Positions 1 through 7,896 of a stretch of DNA of 63,673 nt are shown one piece after another (within the stretch, counting starts at the first letter, position 1; each line of letters begins with the position of its first letter). The translations under genes and the position numbers were made by a program. Location: positions 410,200 to 473,872 of the forward strand of contig NZ_GL636070.1 of the NCBI RefSeq assembly GCF_000186445.1, written 5' to 3'. A model generated the notes under the pieces. The model did not search any database, was not told the DNA's origin, and saw only the letters and a list, made by a program, of their open reading frames with translations. Source of the stretch: Streptococcus agalactiae ATCC 13813 (GTDB taxonomy: Bacteria > Bacillota > Bacilli > Lactobacillales > Streptococcaceae).

Positions 1-32
1 AAATCATGTATCTTAGGATACATGATTTTTTT
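1..32 (+). terminator. Rho-independent terminator of an upstream gene
   Basis: A 12-bp perfect inverted repeat (1-12 with 17-28, loop TTAG) runs into a T tract. It must end a gene lying before the window. Because the 5' side is A-rich it could also work in reverse. Confidence 0.8.
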
Positions 33-50
33 GTAAATTAGGTTCAGCAC

Positions 51-112
51 AATTTTGCACACTTAAGTGTGTACTTCTTGGTCTTTTTTAAAACGCTTAC
101 AAAAAATATAAT
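51..112 (+). promoter_or_regulatory. ulaA promoter: activator palindrome, cre site and -10 box
   Basis: Three elements are visible. A perfect 14-bp palindrome CACACTTAAGTGTG lies at 58-71. It is followed by CTTGGTCTTTTTT (77-89) and a consensus -10 TATAAT at 107-112. The hexamer 17 bases upstream of the -10 is TTTTTT, so there is no real -35, which suggests that an activator is needed. A catabolite-responsive element, TTAAAACGCTTACA at 88-101, matches the cre consensus TGWAANCGNTNWCA with one mismatch and lies between -35 and -10, where bound CcpA would block transcription. The same palindrome, TTGGTC-T7 and 23-base spacing to the -10 recur upstream of ulaG. Confidence 0.75.
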
Positions 113-157
113 AAAGATACAAAAAAACATTACTTAAATAAAGAGAGGTCTTTAGTT

Positions 158-1597
158 ATGGAAAACTTCCTAGCTCCCCTTAATTGGTTCTCGCAAAATA
201 TCTTGCAGAATCCAGCCTTCTTCGTAGGTCTATTGGTACTCATTGGGTATCTTTTATTGAAGAAACCACTTCATGATGTCTTTGCTGGTTTTATCAAAGC
301 GACCGTTGGATATTTGATTTTGAACGTAGGTGCAGGAGGATTGGTTAATACATTCCGTCCAATCTTAGTTGCTCTTGCTAAAAAATTTAATTTAGAAGCT
401 GCTGTTATTGATCCTTACTTTGGTTTAGCATCAGCAAATGCTAAGTTAGAAACAATGGGCTTTATCAGTGTTGCAACAACAGCACTCTTGATTGGTTTTG
501 GGATTAACATCCTCTTGGTTGCTCTTCGTAAAGTAACTAAAGTCCGTACTCTTTTTATTACTGGTCATATCATGGTACAACAAGCTGCAACAATTTCAGT
601 ATTTGTACTGCTCTTGATTCCACAACTTCGTAATGGTTTTGGTGCATGGGCTGTTGGTATCATTTGTGGTCTATATTGGGCGGTAAGTTCTAATATGACC
701 GTTGAAGCAACTCAACGCCTTACAGGTGGTGGCGGATTTGCCATCGGACACCAACAACAATTTGCAATTTGGTTTGTTGATAAAGTTGCGCCATTCTTCG
801 GTAAAAAAGAAGAAAATCTTGATAATTTAAAATTACCAACATTCTTAAATATTTTCCATGATACAGTTGTTGCATCAGCAACATTGATGCTAGTTTTCTT
901 TGGAGGAATCTTAGCTGTCCTTGGTCCAGACATTATGTCTAATGTTAAATTAATTGGACCTGGTGCATTTGTACCAACTAAGCAAGCTTTCTTCATGTAC
1001 ATCCTTCAAACATCATTGACATTCTCAGTTTACCTTTTCATTTTGATGCAAGGTGTACGCATGTTCGTTACAGAATTGACAAATGCTTTCCAAGGTATCT
1101 CAAACAAACTTCTTCCAGGATCATTCCCAGCGGTTGACGTTGCAGCTTCATATGGTTTTGGTTCTTCAAATGCAGTTCTTTCAGGATTTGCTTTTGGTTT
1201 GATTGGTCAATTAATTACAATCGCTCTACTTGTTGTCTTCAAAAATCCAATCTTGATTATCACAGGATTCGTTCCAGTATTCTTTGATAATGCGGCAATC
1301 GCCGTTTATGCAGATAAACGTGGTGGCTGGAAAGCAGCAGTAGCTCTATCATTTATCTCAGGTATTATTCAGGTGGCACTTGGTGCTGTTGCTGTAGGTC
1401 TTTTAGGACTTGCAGGTGGTTATCATGGAAATATCGACTTTGAATTCCCATGGTTAGCATTTGGTTACATCTTCAAGTATTTAGGTATCGCTGGTTACGT
1501 GATTGTATGTCTCTTCTTCTTAGCTATTCCACAACTTCAATTTATGAAATCTAAAGATAAAGAAGCATACTATCGTGGTGATGCGCCTGCAGAATAA
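158..1597 (+). CDS. ulaA: PTS L-ascorbate transporter subunit IIC (UlaA)
   Basis: A 479-aa polytopic membrane protein of the UlaA/SgaT family, the channel component that imports L-ascorbate while UlaB and UlaC phosphorylate it. Hydrophobic segments cover nearly the whole chain, starting at residues 18-35, and the family-typical GGGGFAIGHQQQ loop is present. The length is normal for UlaA. It opens the operon ulaABCDEF, and identity is reinforced by the downstream IIB, IIA and the three signature catabolic enzymes. The start has a GAGAGG Shine-Dalgarno sequence at a normal distance. A cre site and a candidate activator palindrome control it. Confidence 0.95.
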   Translation: MENFLAPLNWFSQNILQNPAFFVGLLVLIGYLLLKKPLHDVFAGFIKATVGYLILNVGAGGLVNTFRPILVALAKKFNLEAAVIDPYFGLASANAKLETMGFISVATTALLIGFGINILLVALRKVTKVRTLFITGHIMVQQAATISVFVLLLIPQLRNGFGAWAVGIICGLYWAVSSNMTVEATQRLTGGGGFAIGHQQQFAIWFVDKVAPFFGKKEENLDNLKLPTFLNIFHDTVVASATLMLVFFGGILAVLGPDIMSNVKLIGPGAFVPTKQAFFMYILQTSLTFSVYLFILMQGVRMFVTELTNAFQGISNKLLPGSFPAVDVAASYGFGSSNAVLSGFAFGLIGQLITIALLVVFKNPILIITGFVPVFFDNAAIAVYADKRGGWKAAVALSFISGIIQVALGAVAVGLLGLAGGYHGNIDFEFPWLAFGYIFKYLGIAGYVIVCLFFLAIPQLQFMKSKDKEAYYRGDAPAE

Positions 1598-1624
1598 TAG
1601 AAATTTATAACGGAGGAAATAAAA

Positions 1625-1903
1625 ATGGTTAAAGTTCTTACAGCATGCGGAAACGGCATGGGATCATCAATGGTTATCAAAATGAAAGTCGAAAATGCGC
1701 TTCGTCAATTAGGCGTTAGCAACTTTGAGTCAGCATCTTGTTCAGTCGGAGAAGCAAAAGGTTTAGCTGCAAACTACGATATCGTGGTTGCTTCAAACCA
1801 CCTTATCCATGAATTAGACGGACGTACAAAAGGTCATTTAGTAGGTCTTGATAACCTTATGGATGACAATGAAATAAAAACAAAACTACAAGAAATTTTG
1901 TAA
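1625..1903 (+). CDS. ulaB: PTS L-ascorbate subunit IIB (UlaB)
   Basis: A 92-aa cytoplasmic phosphotransfer protein. The phosphorylated cysteine is Cys8 in the N-terminal loop VLTACGNGMGSS, the typical IIB(Asc/Gat) P-loop. It takes phosphate from UlaC and passes it to ascorbate bound at UlaA. It begins 27 bases after ulaA with a strong GGAGG site. A hairpin follows between ulaB and ulaC. Confidence 0.95.
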   Translation: MVKVLTACGNGMGSSMVIKMKVENALRQLGVSNFESASCSVGEAKGLAANYDIVVASNHLIHELDGRTKGHLVGLDNLMDDNEIKTKLQEIL

Positions 1904-1916
1904 GTTAATAGACAAA

Positions 1917-1942
1917 GGGAGTGAGACAAAAGTTTCTCTCCC
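1917..1942 (+). other. Intercistronic RNA hairpin between ulaB and ulaC
   Basis: An 11-bp inverted repeat (1917-1927 with 1932-1942, loop AAAA) has one internal mismatch and one G-U pair and is not followed by a T tract. It is unlikely to terminate. A role in mRNA stability or stoichiometry of IIB and IIA is possible but not shown. Confidence 0.55.
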
Positions 1943-1969
1943 ATATCTTTAGACTTTTAAGGAGAAATC

Positions 1970-2455
1970 ATGAATTTAAAACAAGCCTTTATCGAAAATG
2001 ACTCAATTCGTCTTAAATTATCTGCAAGCGATTGGAAAGAAGCAATCAAATTATCAATTGATCCATTGATTGAAAGTGGTGCTGTTGATGCAGAATATTA
2101 CGATGCCATTATTGAATCTACAGAGGAATTTGGTCCGTACTACATTCTTATGCCGGGTATGGCGATGCCTCATGCACGTCCAGAAGCAGGCGTAAAACGT
2201 GATGCATTTTCATTAATTACATTAACAGAGCCAGTAGTCTTTCCAGATGGCAAAGAAGTCTCAGTATTGTTAGCACTTGCTGCAACAAGTTCAGCTATTC
2301 ATACTTCTGTTGCTATCCCTCAAATTATTGCCCTTTTTGAATTTGAAAATTCAATTCAGCGCTTGACGGAATGCCAAGAAGCAAAAGAAGTCCTTGCAAT
2401 GGTAGAGGAATCAAAAAACAGCCCATATTTAGAAGGTTTAGATTTAGAAAGCTAA
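1970..2455 (+). CDS. ulaC: PTS L-ascorbate subunit IIA (UlaC)
   Basis: A 161-aa IIA domain of the mannitol/fructose/ascorbate type. The likely phosphohistidine is His68 in MPGMAMPHARPE, the family motif. It receives phosphate from HPr and feeds UlaB. An AAGGAG ribosome-binding site precedes the start. The protein is a stand-alone IIA of normal size, third in the ula operon. Confidence 0.93.
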   Translation: MNLKQAFIENDSIRLKLSASDWKEAIKLSIDPLIESGAVDAEYYDAIIESTEEFGPYYILMPGMAMPHARPEAGVKRDAFSLITLTEPVVFPDGKEVSVLLALAATSSAIHTSVAIPQIIALFEFENSIQRLTECQEAKEVLAMVEESKNSPYLEGLDLES

Positions 2456-2483
2456 TCAATAAACTGATATTAATAGAAAGGAT

Positions 2484-2554
2484 AGGACCTATAAAAAATC
2501 TCTGTGATAAGAAACTCTTTGCCACAAATAAAATGAGTATTTTTATCAGGTCCT
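2484..2554 (+). other. Long-range RNA hairpin upstream of ulaD
   Basis: AGGACCT at 2484-2490 pairs with AGGTCCT at 2548-2554. The pairing extends inward through an A-rich run (2491-2498) and a T-rich run (2540-2546) with one bulged base, closing a loop of roughly 40 bases. It ends 13 bases before the ulaD start, and ulaD has no recognisable Shine-Dalgarno sequence, so the structure may control ulaD translation or mark an RNA-processing site. Confidence 0.5.
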
Positions 2555-2567
2555 TAGAATAAACAAC

Positions 2568-3233
2568 ATGACAAAACGTTTACCAAATTTACAAGTTGCA
2601 CTTGACCACTCAGATTTACAAGGAGCTATCAAAGCTGCCGTATCAGTAGGACATGAAGTTGATGTTATTGAAGCTGGAACTGTTTGCCTTCTTCAAGTAG
2701 GTAGTGAATTAGTTGAGGTCCTTCGCAGTCTCTTCCCTGATAAAATAATTGTTGCTGATACAAAATGTGCTGATGCTGGTGGGACTGTTGCTAAAAATAA
2801 TGCTGTTCGCGGTGCAGACTGGATGACTTGTATCTGTTGTGCTACTATTCCAACAATGGAAGCAGCCTTAAAAGCTATCAAAGAAGAACGCGGCGATCGT
2901 GGAGAAATTCAAATCGAACTATATGGTGATTGGACTTATGAGCAAGCTCAACAATGGTTGGATGCAGGTATTTCACAAGCCATTTATCACCAATCTCGTG
3001 ATGCGCTTCTTGCTGGCGAAACATGGGGAGAAAAAGACCTTAATAAGGTTAAAAAATTGATTGATATGGGCTTCCGAGTTTCTGTAACTGGTGGTTTATC
3101 AACTGATACTCTTCAATTATTTGAAGGTGTTGATGTTTTTACTTTTATTGCGGGTCGTGGTATTACAGAGGCAGATGATCCAGCCGCAGCAGCACGTGCA
3201 TTTAAGGATGAAATTAAACGTATTTGGGGGTAA
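2568..3233 (+). CDS. ulaD: 3-keto-L-gulonate-6-phosphate decarboxylase (UlaD)
   Basis: A 221-aa TIM-barrel protein of the orotidine-5'-phosphate decarboxylase superfamily. It converts 3-keto-L-gulonate-6-phosphate to L-xylulose-5-phosphate and CO2. Visible family marks are ALDHSDLQ near the N-terminus and the metal/acid motif DTKCADAG around residues 64-71. Length is normal. The ATG fits the conserved N-terminus MTKRLPNLQVALD, but no Shine-Dalgarno sequence precedes it, which is unusual in this window. ulaE follows after three bases. Confidence 0.95.
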   Translation: MTKRLPNLQVALDHSDLQGAIKAAVSVGHEVDVIEAGTVCLLQVGSELVEVLRSLFPDKIIVADTKCADAGGTVAKNNAVRGADWMTCICCATIPTMEAALKAIKEERGDRGEIQIELYGDWTYEQAQQWLDAGISQAIYHQSRDALLAGETWGEKDLNKVKKLIDMGFRVSVTGGLSTDTLQLFEGVDVFTFIAGRGITEADDPAAAARAFKDEIKRIWG

Positions 3234-3236
3234 TGT

Positions 3237-4100
3237 ATGACACGTCCAATAGGAATTTACGAGAAGGCAACACCAAAACATTTTAACTGGTTAGAACGCC
3301 TACAATTTGCTAAAGAATTGGGATTTGATTTTGTAGAATTATCCATTGATGAGTCAGATGAACGTTTGGCACGTTTGGAGTGGTCAAAAGAAGAACGCCT
3401 TGAGTTGGTCAAAGCTATTTTTGAGACAGGAGTTCGTGTTCCAACAATTACATTTAGTGGTCATCGTCGTTTCCCAATGGGATCTAATGATCCTGAGAAA
3501 GAAGTGCGTGCGATGGATATGATGAAAAAATGTATCGTCTTTGCTCAAGATATTGGTATTCGTAATATTCAATTAGCAGGATATGATGTGTACTATGAAG
3601 AAAAATCTCCAGAGACACGTGCTCGCTTTATTAAGAATCTTCGTCAAGCTTGTACTTGGGCCGAAGAAGCACAAGTTATTCTGTCTATTGAGATTATGGA
3701 TGACCCATTTATGAATTCCATTGAGAAATATTTGGCTGTGGAAAAAGAGATTGATTCTCCTTATCTCTTTGTCTACCCAGATACTGGAAATGTATCAGCA
3801 TGGCATAATGATCTTTGGAGTGAATTTTATAATGGACATCGCTCAATTGCAGCGCTTCATATTAAAGATACCTATGCTGTTACCGAAACGTCTAAAGGTC
3901 AATTCCGTGATGTTCCATTTGGTCAAGGGTGTGTTGATTGGGAAGAAATGTTTGCTGTCATTAAGAAAACAAATTATAATGGTCCATTCTTGATTGAAAT
4001 GTGGTCGGAGAACTGTGAGACTGTAGAGGAAACACGTGCAGCCATTAAAGAGGCGCAAGATTTTCTTTACCCATTAATGGAGAAAGCAGGAGTGAAATAA
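3237..4100 (+). CDS. ulaE: L-xylulose-5-phosphate 3-epimerase (UlaE)
   Basis: A 287-aa AP-endonuclease-2/xylose-isomerase-like TIM barrel. It converts L-xylulose-5-phosphate to L-ribulose-5-phosphate. Metal-ligand regions of the family are visible: SIEIMDDPF in the middle, a histidine in ALHIKDTY, and a C-terminal GPFLIEMWSE segment with a conserved glutamate. It starts three bases after ulaD behind a G-rich ribosome-binding site and is followed one base later by ulaF, so the three genes are probably translated together. Confidence 0.95.
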   Translation: MTRPIGIYEKATPKHFNWLERLQFAKELGFDFVELSIDESDERLARLEWSKEERLELVKAIFETGVRVPTITFSGHRRFPMGSNDPEKEVRAMDMMKKCIVFAQDIGIRNIQLAGYDVYYEEKSPETRARFIKNLRQACTWAEEAQVILSIEIMDDPFMNSIEKYLAVEKEIDSPYLFVYPDTGNVSAWHNDLWSEFYNGHRSIAALHIKDTYAVTETSKGQFRDVPFGQGCVDWEEMFAVIKKTNYNGPFLIEMWSENCETVEETRAAIKEAQDFLYPLMEKAGVK

Positions 4101-4101
4101 T

Positions 4102-4818
4102 ATGGCAAAATCATTGCAAGAAATGCGTGAACGTGTGTGTGAAGCTAATAAATCACTACCAGTTCATGGTTTAGTTAAATTTACTTGGGGTAACGTTTCT
4201 GAAGTTGACCGCGAAGCAGGATTGATTGTTATCAAACCTTCAGGAGTTGACTATGACCAATTGACACCTGAAAATATGGTTGTCACAGACTTAGAGGGAA
4301 ATATAGTGGATGGGGATTTGAATCCATCATCTGATCTTCCAACTCATGTTCAACTTTATAAAGCATGGCCAGAAGTCGGTGGTATTGTTCATACTCATTC
4401 AACAGAAGCAGTTGGCTGGGCACAAGCGGGTCGCGATATTCCATTTTATGGAACAACACATGCAGATTATTTTTATGGGCCAGTACCATGTGCTAGGTCA
4501 CTTAGTGAAGATGAAGTTAACACTGCTTATGAAAAAGAAACAGGTAGTGTTATTATAGAGGAATTTGAACGTCGGAATTTAGATCCAATGGCTGTTCCTG
4601 GTATTGTTGTACGTAATCATGGACCATTTACTTGGGGGAAAGATCCAGCACAAGCAGTTTATCACTCAGTCGTTCTTGAAGAAGTTGCCAAGATGAATCG
4701 TTTCACTGAACAAATTAATCCACGTGTTGAACCAGCTCCAAAATATATTATGGATAAACACTATTTACGTAAGCATGGACCAAATGCTTATTATGGTCAA
4801 AAAGGACAAGAACATTAA
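4102..4818 (+). CDS. ulaF: L-ribulose-5-phosphate 4-epimerase (UlaF)
   Basis: A 238-aa class II aldolase/AraD-fold zinc enzyme. It makes D-xylulose-5-phosphate, the exit metabolite of the ascorbate pathway. The zinc histidines are seen in [13 protein letters not shown] and in the later [17 protein letters not shown] is also typical. An araD role is possible by sequence alone, but placement after ulaE supports UlaF. Confidence 0.93.
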   Translation: MAKSLQEMRERVCEANKSLPVHGLVKFTWGNVSEVDREAGLIVIKPSGVDYDQLTPENMVVTDLEGNIVDGDLNPSSDLPTHVQLYKAWPEVGGIVHTHSTEAVGWAQAGRDIPFYGTTHADYFYGPVPCARSLSEDEVNTAYEKETGSVIIEEFERRNLDPMAVPGIVVRNHGPFTWGKDPAQAVYHSVVLEEVAKMNRFTEQINPRVEPAPKYIMDKHYLRKHGPNAYYGQKGQEH

Positions 4819-4828
4819 GGAGAATAAT

Positions 4829-5476
4829 ATGAAATACTTTTTAGATACTGCCGATGTTTCTGAAATTCGTCGTCTTAATCGTTTAGGAATCGTTGATGGT
4901 GTTACTACCAATCCTACTATTATTTCACGTGAGGGGCGTGACTTTAAAGAAGTTATTAACGAAATTTGCCAAATCGTTGATGGTCCAGTTAGTGCAGAAG
5001 TGACAGGTTTAACTTGTGATGAAATGGTTACCGAAGCTAGAGAAATCGCTAAGTGGTCACCAAATGTTGTTGTTAAAATTCCAATGACTGAAGAAGGTTT
5101 AGCAGCAGTTTCACAATTATCAAAAGAAGGTATAAAGACAAATGTGACATTAATATTTACTGTGGCTCAAGGGCTTTCGGCAATGAAAGCTGGTGCAACC
5201 TTTATTAGTCCTTTTGTGGGTCGTCTTGAAGATATTGGAACAGATGCTTATGCTTTGATTCGTGACCTTCGTCACATTATTGATTTTTATGGTTTCCAAT
5301 CTGAGATTATTGCTGCTAGCATTCGTGGATTGGCGCATGTGGAGGGCGTCGCTAAATGCGGTGCGCACATTGCCACTATTCCAGATAAAACATTTGCATC
5401 ACTATTTACTCACCCGCTTACTGATAAAGGGATTGAAACTTTCTTAAAAGATTGGGATAGTTTCAAGAAGAAGTAG
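4829..5476 (+). CDS. Transaldolase-like / fructose-6-phosphate aldolase family protein
   Basis: A 215-aa protein of the small transaldolase (FSA/TalC) family. The Schiff-base lysine is probably Lys83 in [11 protein letters not shown], and [11 protein letters not shown] is the N-terminal signature. The start at [12 protein letters not shown] is preceded by AAGGAG; a longer reading upstream would lie inside ulaF and is rejected. As last gene of the ula operon it could rearrange sugar phosphates derived from xylulose-5-phosphate. The substrate is not predictable, because FSA-type and true transaldolases share this fold. Confidence 0.88.
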   Translation: MKYFLDTADVSEIRRLNRLGIVDGVTTNPTIISREGRDFKEVINEICQIVDGPVSAEVTGLTCDEMVTEAREIAKWSPNVVVKIPMTEEGLAAVSQLSKEGIKTNVTLIFTVAQGLSAMKAGATFISPFVGRLEDIGTDAYALIRDLRHIIDFYGFQSEIIAASIRGLAHVEGVAKCGAHIATIPDKTFASLFTHPLTDKGIETFLKDWDSFKKK

Positions 5477-5511
5477 TGTTACGATAAAGCAAACTCTTAA
5501 TTATACTAGTG

Positions 5512-5548
5512 AAAGACAAACTTTGATAATGGGTTTGTCTTTTTTTTA
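5512..5548 (+). terminator. Terminator of the ula operon
   Basis: A 10-bp stem AAAGACAAAC/GTTTGTCTTT is followed by eight T residues. It lies 36 bases after the transaldolase-like gene and ends the ulaABCDEF transcript. Confidence 0.9.
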
Positions 5549-5640
5549 TAATCTTCTCCAATAAGAACACTTATTTTCATTTTTCTTATTAAATGATATA
5601 ATACGGATAAATTAAGTCTAATTAGAATAAGGAAATAGAG

Positions 5641-6624
5641 ATGTTTGAGAAGGTAACCATTAGTGATATTGCAAATTTAGTAGGTGTGTCAAAAGCTACA
5701 GTTTCCTATTATCTCAATGGGAACTATAAGAAAATGTCTCTGCAAACGAAAGAAAAAATCCGTTTAGCTATTAAGGAGACTGGTTATCAACCAAGTAAGA
5801 TTGCTCAAAGTTTAGTTACAAAAAATACCCGTACTATTGGGGTCGTTATTGCTGATATTACTAATCCCTTTATTTCGTCTGTGATGAAGGGAATACATGA
5901 TACTTGTCAACAATTTGGTTACTCGGTTAACTTTACTAACTCGGATAATGATATTGACATTGAGTTGGAAAATTTAAACCGTTTAAATCAGCAAAACGTT
6001 TCAGGAATTATTTTAGATTCTGTAGATCCTAATCATTCATTTATAGAAACTTTGAGTAATGATCGTCTTGTCATGGTTGATAGACAAGCTAAAGATATTA
6101 AGGTAGATACTGTAGTATCCGACAATAAAGAATCGACTCAAATATTTCTTGAAAAAATGCAAGAAGCTGGGTATCATGACATCTATTTTGTCACTTATCC
6201 CATTGAAGGGATTTCAACCCGTGAGCTTCGTTACGAAGGTTTTAAAGAAGTGGTCAGTTCAAATCCTGATAAGTTGATTATTATCACTGAAGATGGTAGT
6301 ACACAGAGAATTCTTGATATTATTGAACATTCAGAGCAAAAACCAGGGTTCTTAATGATGAACGGTCCAACTCTTTTGAATTTTATGAAAAAATTAAATC
6401 AATCAACGGTCAGCTACCCTGAGGATTATGGTCTTGGGAGTTATGAAGATTTAGAATGGATGCAGGTACTTACACCAAACGTTTCCTGTATAAAACAGGA
6501 TTCATATGGCATTGGTTGCCTGGCTGCCCAATGTTTAATTGAAAAAATTAGTCAAGGAAACGAACCAACTACTGCAAGGTTACTAGAAGTAAAAAATCAA
6601 ATCGTTATTCGTCAATCTTTTTAA
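5641..6624 (+). CDS. LacI-family transcriptional regulator
   Basis: A 327-aa regulator. Residues 5-27 (TISDIANLVGVSKATVSYYL) form the LacI helix-turn-helix and are followed by the hinge helix region near PSKIAQSL. The remainder, about residue 60 onward, is a periplasmic-binding-protein-like effector domain. Its own -10 TATAAT is at 5597-5602. It lies between the ula operon and the operon beginning at 6859, whose leader carries two inverted copies of a LacI-type operator, so it most likely represses that operon. The effector is unknown; a sugar acid or its phosphate is a guess from context. Confidence 0.9.
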   Translation: MFEKVTISDIANLVGVSKATVSYYLNGNYKKMSLQTKEKIRLAIKETGYQPSKIAQSLVTKNTRTIGVVIADITNPFISSVMKGIHDTCQQFGYSVNFTNSDNDIDIELENLNRLNQQNVSGIILDSVDPNHSFIETLSNDRLVMVDRQAKDIKVDTVVSDNKESTQIFLEKMQEAGYHDIYFVTYPIEGISTRELRYEGFKEVVSSNPDKLIIITEDGSTQRILDIIEHSEQKPGFLMMNGPTLLNFMKKLNQSTVSYPEDYGLGSYEDLEWMQVLTPNVSCIKQDSYGIGCLAAQCLIEKISQGNEPTTARLLEVKNQIVIRQSF

Positions 6625-6653
6625 AAATGTTTGCGAGAGCAAGCATTTTTTTA
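6625..6653 (+). terminator. Terminator of the LacI-family gene
   Basis: The stem AAATGTTTGC/GCAAGCATTT has one G-T wobble, a GAGA loop and a T7 tail. It starts directly at the stop codon. Confidence 0.85.
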
Positions 6654-6673
6654 TAAAAAAGCAAAAAACACTA

Positions 6674-6710
6674 TGTAAACGCTTGCTTTTATAAAAAATG
6701 ATAGTATAAT
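6674..6710 (+). promoter_or_regulatory. Promoter of the second sugar operon with cre-like site
   Basis: -35 TTGCTT (6683-6688) and -10 TATAAT (6705-6710) are separated by 16 bases. A cre-like sequence TGTAAACGCTTGCT at 6674-6687 (two mismatches to consensus) covers the -35, which predicts repression by CcpA. Confidence 0.7.
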
Positions 6711-6724
6711 AGAATTATAAATGA

Positions 6725-6738
6725 GTTAACCGTTTAAC
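6725..6738 (+). promoter_or_regulatory. LacI-type operator O1
   Basis: GTTAACCGTTTAAC has the central CG and dyad symmetry typical of LacI-family operators and lies just downstream of the predicted transcription start. It is the exact reverse complement of the second copy at 6814-6827. Confidence 0.75.
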
Positions 6739-6813
6739 TTAAGAATAGGTAAGCTTTTAACGAACCATCTCTAACTCTCTTAACTCAAATGTTTTTATTT
6801 TTTTGAACCATTA

Positions 6814-6827
6814 GTTAAACGGTTAAC
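6814..6827 (-). promoter_or_regulatory. LacI-type operator O2
   Basis: GTTAAACGGTTAAC is the exact inverse of O1, with the flanking bases also conserved over about 18 bases. Centre-to-centre distance to O1 is 89 bases. Paired sites suggest cooperative binding or looping by the adjacent LacI-type regulator. Confidence 0.75.
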
Positions 6828-6858
6828 TCAAGTTTTATCTTCACCAAAGGAGGATAGA

Positions 6859-7878
6859 ATGAAGATTAATAAACTATTGTCAGACAGACTTGAAGCTTGT
6901 TATTCAGTTTGTCGTTTGCAAAATCAAGACTATGATTTTTTATTAGTAGCTTCAGAGGTTGATCAAGCCTGCTTTGCTTATGATTTGAATAGCGATTTAG
7001 CAAAAATTGTTGTTTGGGAAGATGTGGGAGGTACCATGAGTATTATTCCAATTCCCGGAACCATGGATTTTTTGGCAACCCAGAAATTTTACCCAGGGTT
7101 TAAGGCCAAAGATTGTCAGGTTGTTTATGCAAGTTTTCAAGGAGATCATTGGGACATTTGTAACGCATTTGATTTTCCGTATTTACATCGCTTTGATCTC
7201 ATTAAAGGTAAAGAAAATCAACTTTACTTTATAGGTTGTACAATTGCTAACAGTAAAGCCTACACTGAGGATTGGAGTGATAAAGGCCGAATTTTTGTTG
7301 CTCGTTTTAATACTCAAAACCATACATTGGAAGGATTGCAACAATTGCCTCAAACTTTATTAAAAAATCATGGATACTATGCCATTCAGGATGAAGGATA
7401 TTCATTGATTACTTCAGTAGAAGGGGTATTCAAACTCACTTATCCAGAATTTTCTACTACAGGCGACTGGCAATTAGAACGGCTTTTCGATGAGGAGACA
7501 AGCGATGTGGTGAAAGTGGATATTAATCAGAATGGCAAGGATGAGTATATGATTATCCAAGGTTTTCATGGAGATCGTTTACGTATCTTCACAGAAGATT
7601 TCGGTCGAGAATTATTCCATTATCCAGAAAAAACCCCATTTGGTCACGCTATTTGGAGTGGTCGTTTACTTAATCAGACTTGTTTTGTATTCGGGTGGCG
7701 ATCAGAAAAAGCAGAATTAAGGCTTTTTCACTTTGTAGATGGGCACTTGGTTTCAGAATTAGTAGATGCAAAAGCAGCTTCTAGTAATGTCTTAGCTTTT
7801 GAAAAAGATGGAAATGCTTATCTTTTCTCAGCCAATAACGGACGTGGCGAAGTTGCTCTTTATCAATTAGTAAAATAA
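6859..7878 (+). CDS. Protein of unknown function, possible beta-propeller
   Basis: A 339-aa protein I do not recognise. It has no signal peptide or membrane segment, so it should be cytoplasmic. The composition is rich in aromatic and beta-type residues, with repeated strand-turn patterns. DINQNGKDEYMIIQGFHGD near residue 225 resembles the calcium-binding FG-GAP/VCBS loop of beta-propellers, and NNGRGEVALYQL at the C-terminus fits a closing blade. It is the first gene behind the LacI-controlled promoter and is followed by a dehydrogenase after 18 bases. A lactonase or sugar-sensing role is conceivable but is only inference. An AAAGGAGG site sets the start. Confidence 0.75.
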   Translation: MKINKLLSDRLEACYSVCRLQNQDYDFLLVASEVDQACFAYDLNSDLAKIVVWEDVGGTMSIIPIPGTMDFLATQKFYPGFKAKDCQVVYASFQGDHWDICNAFDFPYLHRFDLIKGKENQLYFIGCTIANSKAYTEDWSDKGRIFVARFNTQNHTLEGLQQLPQTLLKNHGYYAIQDEGYSLITSVEGVFKLTYPEFSTTGDWQLERLFDEETSDVVKVDINQNGKDEYMIIQGFHGDRLRIFTEDFGRELFHYPEKTPFGHAIWSGRLLNQTCFVFGWRSEKAELRLFHFVDGHLVSELVDAKAASSNVLAFEKDGNAYLFSANNGRGEVALYQLVK

Positions 7879-7896
7879 ATTTAAGAAGGAGACAAT

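Noticed and set aside
2371..2562. 63-codon frame running from within ulaC to just before ulaD
   Set aside because: It is an out-of-frame shadow of the ulaC end with basic, low-complexity composition; it may only matter, if at all, for ribosome entry at ulaD.
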